From Saccoglossus kowalevskii (taxonomy: Eukaryota > Hemichordata > Enteropneusta > Harrimaniidae), in NCBI RefSeq assembly GCF_000003605.2, contig NW_003154396.1, positions 1 to 15,642 on the forward strand: a stretch of 15,642 nucleotides of DNA, given 5' to 3'. The position numbers were made by a program, and so were the translations under genes. Shown here in pieces: positions 10,801 through 15,642 of the stretch. A model generated the notes under the pieces. That model had not been told where the DNA came from and ran no database searches. It saw nothing but the letters and a program-made list of their open reading frames with translations. The number at the start of each line of letters is the position of its first letter. The first letter of the stretch is position 1.

Positions 10801-11654
10801 ATTATACCCCCTCACACAGAGACATGCTTATTTTATGTCCCAATATGTGCCTGAATTATACCCCCTCACACAGAGATATGCTTATTTTATGTCCCAAATA
10901 TGTGCCTGAATTATACCCCCTCACACAGAGATATGCTTATTTTATGTTCCCAATATGTGCCTGAATTATACCCCCTCACACAGAGATATGATAATTTTAT
11001 GTCCCAAATATGTGCCTGAATTATACCCCCTCACACAGAGATATGCTAATTTTATGTCCCAATATGTGCCTGAATTATACCCCCTCACACAGAGATATGA
11101 TAATTTTATGTCCCAAATATGTGCCTGAATTATACCCCCTCACACAGAGATATGCTAATTTTATGTCCCAATATGTGCCTGAATTATACCCCCTCACACA
11201 GAGATATGCTTATTTTATGTCCCAAATATGTGCCTGAATTATACCCCCTCACACAGAGATATGATAATTTTATGTCCCAAATATGTGCCTGAATTATACC
11301 CCCTCACACAGAGATATGATAATTTTATGTCCCAAATATGTGCCTGAATTATACCCCCTCACACAGAGATATGATAATTTTATGTCCCAAATATGTGCCT
11401 GAATTATACCCCTCACACAGAGATATGCTTATTTTATGTCCCCAATATGTGCCTGAATTATACCCCCTCACACAGAGATATGATAATTTTATGTCCCCAA
11501 TATGTGCCTGAATTATACCCCCTCACACAGAGACATGCTTATTTTATGTCCCAAATATGTGCCTGAATTATACCCCCTCACACAGAGATATGCTTATTTT
11601 ATGTCCCAAATATGTGCCTGAATTATACCCCCTCAAACAGAGATATGATAATTT

Positions 11655-11960
11655 TATGTCCCCTATATGTGCCTGAATTATACCCCCTCACACAGAGACA
11701 TGCTTATTTTATGTCCCCAATATGTGCCTGAATTATACCCCCTCACACAGAGATATGATAATTTTATGTCCCCAATATGTGCCTGAATTATACCCCCTCA
11801 CACAGAGATATGCTTATTTTATGTCCCAATATGTGCCTGAATTATATCCCCTCACACAGAGATATGCTTATTTTATGTCCCCAATATGTGCCTGAATTAT
11901 ACCCCCTCACACAGAGATATGATAATTTTATGTCCCCAATATGTGCCTGAATTATACCCC
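11655..11960 (+). repeat. Five-unit block shared with 13073-13378 (offset 1418)
   Basis: The order is a GACATGCTTATTTT unit, a GATAATTTT unit, a GCTTATTTT unit with CCCAATATG, a TTATATCCCC unit, and a GATAATTTT unit. It is identical in both places with a constant 1418-bp offset at the positions I checked. One difference is CCCTATATG at 11661 against CCCAATATG. Confidence 0.8.
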
Positions 11961-12599
11961 CTCACACAGAGATATGCTAATTTTATGTCCCAATATGTGC
12001 CTGAATTATACCCCCTCACACAGAGATATGATAATTTTATGTCCCAATATGTGCCTGAATTATACCCCCTCACACAGAGATATGATAATTTTATGTCCCA
12101 ATATGTGCCTGAATTATACCCCCTCACACAGAGATATGATAATTTTATGTCCCCAATATGTGCCTGAATTATACCCCCTCACACAGAGATATGCTTATTT
12201 TATGTCCCAATATGTGCCTGAATTATACCCCCTCACACAGAGATATGCTAATTTTATGTCCCCAATATGTGCCTGAATTATACCCCCTCACACAGAGATA
12301 TGATAATTTTATGTCCCAATATGTGCCTGAATTATACCCCCTCACACAGAGATATGATAATTTTATGTCCCCAATATGTGCCTGAATTATACCCCCTCAC
12401 ACAGAGATATGCTTATTTTATGTCCCAAATATGTGCCTGAATTATACCCCCTCACACAGAGATATGATAATTTTATGTCCCAAATATGTGCCTGAATTAT
12501 ACCCCCTCACACAGAGATATGCTTATTTTATGTCCCCAATATGTGCCTGAATTATACCCCCTCACACAGAGATATGCTAATTTTATGTCCCAATATGTG

Positions 12600-12712
12600 C
12601 CTGAATTATACCCCTCACACAGAGATATGCTAATTGTATGTCCCAATATGTGCCTGAATTATACCCCTCACACAGAGATATGCTAATTGTATGTCCCAAT
12701 ATGTGCCTGAAT
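12600..12712 (+). repeat. Tandem pair of 53-bp TTGTATG units
   Basis: Two adjacent copies share a missing C (ATACCCCTCAC), the change GCTAATTGTATG and a CCCAATATG junction. TAATTGTATG starts at 12631 and 12684, so the period is exactly 53 bp. Sharing three changes makes this a clear single-unit duplication. Confidence 0.85.
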
Positions 12713-13662
12713 TATACCCCCTCACACAGAGATATGCTAATTTTATGTCCCCAATATGTGCCTGAATTATACCCCCTCACACAAAGATATGTTAATTTTA
12801 TGTCCCCAATATGTGCCTGAATTATACCCCCTCACACAGAGATATGATAATTTTATGTCCCCAATATGTGCCTGAATTATACCCCCTCACACAGAGACAT
12901 GCTTATTTTATGTCCCAATATGTGCCTGAATTATACCCCCTCACACAGAGATATGATAATTTTATGTCCCCAATATGTGCCTGAATTATACCCCCTCACA
13001 CAGAGATAAGATAATTTTATGTCCCAAATATGTGCCTGAATTATACCCCCTCACACAGAGACATGCTTATTTTATGTCCCCAATATGTGCCTGAATTATA
13101 CCCCCTCACACAGAGACATGCTTATTTTATGTCCCCAATATGTGCCTGAATTATACCCCCTCACACAGAGATATGATAATTTTATGTCCCCAATATGTGC
13201 CTGAATTATACCCCCTCACACAGAGATATGCTTATTTTATGTCCCAATATGTGCCTGAATTATATCCCCTCACACAGAGATATGCTTATTTTATGTCCCC
13301 AATATGTGCCTGAATTATACCCCCTCACACAGAGATATGATAATTTTATGTCCCCAATATGTGCCTGAATTATACCCCCTCACACAGAGATATGATAATT
13401 TTATGTTCCCAATATGTGCCTGAATTATACCCCCTCACACAGAGATATGATAATTTTATGTCCCAAATATGTGCCTGAATTATACCCCCTCACACAGAGA
13501 TATGATAATTTTATGTTCCCAATATGTGCCTGAATTATACCCCCTCACACAGAGATATGATAATTTTATGTCCCCAATATGTGCCTGAATTATACCCCCT
13601 CACACAGAGATATGCTTATTTTATGTCCCAAATATGTGCCTGAATTATACCCCCTCACACAG

Positions 13663-13910
13663 AGATATGCTTATTTTATGTCCCCAATATGTGCCTGAAT
13701 TATACCCCCTCACACAGAGATATGCTTATTTTATGTCCCCATTATGTGCCTGAATTATACCCCCTCACACAGAGATATGCTTATTTTATGTCCCCAATAT
13801 GTGCCTGAATTATAACCCCTCACACAAAGATATGCTTATTTTATGTCCCCATTATGTGCCTGAATTATACCCCCTCACACAGAGATATGCTTATTTTATG
13901 TCCCCAATAT
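13663..13910 (+). repeat. Alternating AATATG/ATTATG dimer block (right copy)
   Basis: GCTTATTTT units alternate CCCCAATATG and CCCCATTATG junctions (ATTATG at 13741 and 13851), matching 1260-1500 at an offset of 12403 bp. A TTATAACCCC and a CACAAAGAT change mark one unit here. Confidence 0.75.
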
Positions 13911-14219
13911 GTGCCTGAATTATACCCCCTCACACAGAGATATGCTTATTTTATGTCCCCAATATGTGCCTGAATTATACCCCCTCACACAGAGATATGC
14001 TTATTTTATGTCCCAAATATGTGCCTGAATTATACCCCCTCACACAGAGATATGATAATTTTATGTCCCAAATATGTGCCTGAATTATACCCCCCTCACA
14101 CAGAGATATGATAATTTTATGTCCCCAATATGTGCCTGAATTATACCCCCTCACACAGAGATATGCTTATTTTATGTCCCCAAATATGTTGCCTGAATTA
14201 TACCCCCCTCACACAGAGA

Positions 14220-15080
14220 TATGCTAATTTTATGTCCCCAATATGTGCCTGAATTATACCTCCTCATACAGAGATATGCTAATTTTATGTCCCCATTATG
14301 TGCCTGAATTATACCCCCTCACACAGAGATATGCTAATTTTATGTCCCCAATATGTGCCTGAATTATACCCCCTCACACAGAGATATGCTAATTTTATGT
14401 CCCCATTATGTGCCTGAATTATACCCCCTCACACAGAGATATGCTAATTTTATGTCCCCAATATGTGCCTGAATTATACCCCCTCATACAGAGATATGCT
14501 AATTTTATGTCCCCAATATGTGCCTGAATTATATCCCCTCACACAGAGATATGCTAATTTTATGTCCCCAAAATGTGCCTGAATTATACCCCCTCAAACT
14601 GATATATGCTAATTTTATGTCCCCATTATGTGCCTGAATTATAGCTCCTCGCCAGAGATATGCTAATTTTATGTCCCCAACATGTGTCTGAATTATACCC
14701 CCTCACACAGAGATATGCTAATTTTTATGTCCTCATTATGTGCCTGAATTATACCTCCTCACAAGAGATATGCTAATTTTATGTCCCAATATGTGCCTGA
14801 ATATAGCTCCTCACACAGAGATAAGCTAATTTATGTCCCCCATTATGCGCCTGAATTTTGCCCCCCTCACACAGATATGCTAATTTTATGTTCCCCAATA
14901 TGTGCCTGAATTATACCTCCTCACACAGAGATATGCTAATTTTATGTACCCATTATGTGCCTGATTTATACCCCCTCACACAGAGATATGCTAATTTTAT
15001 GTCCCCATTATGTGCCTGAATTATACCCCCTCACACAGAGATATGCTAATTTTATGTCCCCATTATGTGCCTGAATTATA
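14220..15080 (+). repeat. Right-hand GCTAATTTT domain with dimer alternation
   Basis: Nearly all units are of the GCTAATTTT type. CCCCAATATG and CCCCATTATG junctions alternate over long stretches, and ACCTCC variants recur. Divergence rises steadily from about 14570 (AAATG, TCAAACTGATATATG, ATAGCTCC, TCGCCAGAG, CCAACATGTGTC). The domain shares its unit type with 8280-8960. Confidence 0.85.
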
Positions 15081-15310
15081 CCCCCCCCCCCGAAATATGC
15101 TTATTGTATGTCCCCCTTATGGGCCCGAATTATACCCCTCTCACATAGATATGCGAATTTGATGTCCCCCTTATGTGTACCTAATATAATATCACTTATA
15201 TCTCCCTCCACAACATATTTCCTCCTCCCAATATGTGAAGTTAATTATCCCCCCTCACAGACAGTGAATATTAATTCCCTTGTTAAGAGATATTCTGTCC
15301 CCTCCACGTG
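15081..15310 (+). repeat. Decayed right end of the array
   Basis: A unit with an 11-C run (15081-15091) and CGAAATATGCTTATTGTATG is followed by copies that fade. One has TATGGGCCCGAATTATACCCC, the next ATAGATATGCGAATTTGATG. After that come the last alignable words: CCCAATATGTGAAGTTAATTATCC (15227-15250), CCCCCTCACAG (15250-15260) and AGAGATATTCTGTCCCC (15286-15302). No unit structure remains after about 15310. Confidence 0.8.
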
Positions 15311-15604
15311 CTATGATTGAAAAAATCTATGCCTACAACTACTATTTGATATCCCTTTCCCCACCTGGAAATTAGGTCCCTTAAAATAAAACTTATTGGG
15401 CACCAATGTTTTTGTAAGATATTTACATCAATCAAGGACTTTTGGGTAGACTGCTTTTCTACTGCTGTTTCAATCCTAAGACTTGTTTGAATTCAAAATT
15501 AATTATAACAATGCATATTTATATTGACACAAACTATGATAAAGGATTTTATATTATATTACGTGCGGCAACGATACCCCAGTTTAACTATGTTGTCTTT
15601 CTAG
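15311..15604 (+). other. Right flank, probably the 3' end of an intron
   Basis: The sequence is unique and AT-rich, with stops in all forward frames and no recognised gene. An AATAAA hexamer at 15385-15390 has no supporting gene context. The last 20 bases form a good 3' splice site, so on the + strand this is most simply the distal part of an intron that would also contain the tandem array. Confidence 0.5.
15581..15604 (+). promoter_or_regulatory. Predicted 3' splice site (branch point, pyrimidine tract, AG)
   Basis: TTTAAC (15583-15588) can serve as a branch-point sequence. It is followed by the pyrimidine-rich TTGTCTTTCT and the acceptor AG at 15603-15604. Branch A to AG is about 17 bases, slightly short but acceptable. 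An in-frame TAA at 15585-15587 lies just before the ankyrin-like frame, as expected if the coding frame starts at this junction. Confidence 0.5.
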
Positions 15605-15642
15605 GACTCCATTACATTGCGCTGCTGCAACACGACAGTGTG
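15605..15642 (+). CDS. Partial exon of a probable ankyrin-repeat protein, cut by the window end
   Basis: After the predicted acceptor, a G (third base of a split codon) is followed by a frame reading TPLHCAAATRQC, open to the window edge. TPLHxAA is the core of the ankyrin repeat, the turn and start of the first helix. Ankyrin repeats stack into protein-binding surfaces in many unrelated proteins, so the partner and location cannot be inferred. The usual Gly after TPLHxAAxx is not obvious, since ATRQ occupies that place. Only 12 residues are visible, so the family call rests on one short motif plus the splice site. No matching upstream exon is seen in the left flank; a potential donor near base 15 would leave an in-frame stop. 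Confidence 0.5.

Larger units (their letters stand above)
501..15310 (+). repeat. Giant 54-55 bp tandem-repeat (minisatellite/satellite) array
   Basis: A single unit is repeated head to tail with no spacers. A representative 55-bp copy is 781-835. Its key words in order are ATGTCCCCAATATG, TGCCTGAATTATACCCCC, TCACACAGAGATATG and the variable GCTTATTTT. Length divided by a period of about 54.8 gives roughly 265-270 copies. The 55-bp copy is about 40% GC with strong strand asymmetry (15 C against 7 G) and contains no CpG. Copies differ mainly at two places: the bases after GATATG (CTTA, ATAA or CTAA) and the CCCC/AATATG junction. The latter sets unit length: CCCAATATG gives 54 bp; CCCCAATATG, CCCAAATATG and TTCCCAATATG give 55. 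Translation is not informative, because 55-bp steps shift frame and every third frame meets the TGA inside GCCTGAATT. I know no named satellite family with this sequence. Confidence 0.98.

Noticed and set aside
519-12820. Many open frames of 60-160 codons on both strands within the array
   Set aside because: All are translations of the same noncoding unit in whichever frame escapes TGA. Length depends only on how many 54-bp units are adjacent, the same DNA is open in overlapping frames, and no start context, splice pattern or domain supports them.
501-15080. TATAAT on the minus strand of each unit as a promoter
   Set aside because: It is a by-product of GAATTATACC in the unit. No paired element or transcription start evidence exists and the window does not look bacterial.
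501-15080. G-quadruplex potential on the minus strand
   Set aside because: The unit has G-runs of 4-5, but they are separated by about 19-27 bases, too far for a typical quadruplex.
501-15310. CRISPR array
   Set aside because: Repeats are contiguous with no unique spacers, the number and period do not fit, there are no cas genes, and the flanks look eukaryotic.
15108-15320. Open frame of 70 codons across the decayed array end
   Set aside because: It overlaps degenerate repeat units and unique flank, with no recognisable motif and no other support.
15385-15390. AATAAA polyadenylation signal (also at 256-261)
   Set aside because: Hexamers of this kind are expected by chance in AT-rich DNA and no coding region precedes either one.

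Overview
The window is almost entirely one tandem-repeat array. About 14.6-14.8 kb (roughly 500-15310) is built from head-to-tail copies of a 54-55 bp unit, some 265-270 copies by length divided by period. Unique, AT-rich DNA flanks it on both sides (about 480 bp left, 330 bp right). No complete gene, RNA gene, CRISPR array or prokaryotic operon is visible. Array size, spacer-free homogenised units, AT-rich flanks and a possible intron/exon junction at the right edge point to a eukaryotic nuclear genome, probably an invertebrate animal. A more exact placement (for example a mollusc) would be a guess.

Layout. 1-480: unique flank with an imperfect inverted repeat at 78-155. 475-510: sharp left edge of the array. 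510-14220: body of the array, a patchwork of a few unit types. They differ at a two-base variable site (GCTTATTTT, GATAATTTT or GCTAATTTT) and at a junction site (CCCCAATATG, CCCAAATATG, CCCAATATG, TTCCCAATATG or CCCCATTATG). Several blocks of 3-10 units recur elsewhere in the same order, at offsets of 109, 220, 494, 820, 1418, 1484, 2349, 4000, 4229, 5551 and 12403 bp. These look like footprints of unequal exchange or conversion. Divergent islands break the body near 2035-2400, 7335-7430, 9540-9910 and 10405-10520. 14220-15310: a GCTAATTTT-type region that decays gradually into the right flank. 15311-15604: unique DNA ending in a good 3' splice site. 15605-15642: the first 38 bases of a likely exon that reads TPLHCAAATRQC, which contains the ankyrin-repeat signature TPLHxAA.

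Reading as a whole. If the exon call is right, the satellite lies upstream of, and probably within an intron of, an ankyrin-repeat gene on the + strand. The open frames of 60-160 codons across the array are by-products of the unit: two of three forward frames and one reverse frame lack stops. They are not treated as genes. No new protein or RNA system can be supported. The real interest lies in the array's internal history, its edge asymmetry, its near-absence of CpG, and the splice-acceptor-like sequence in every unit.
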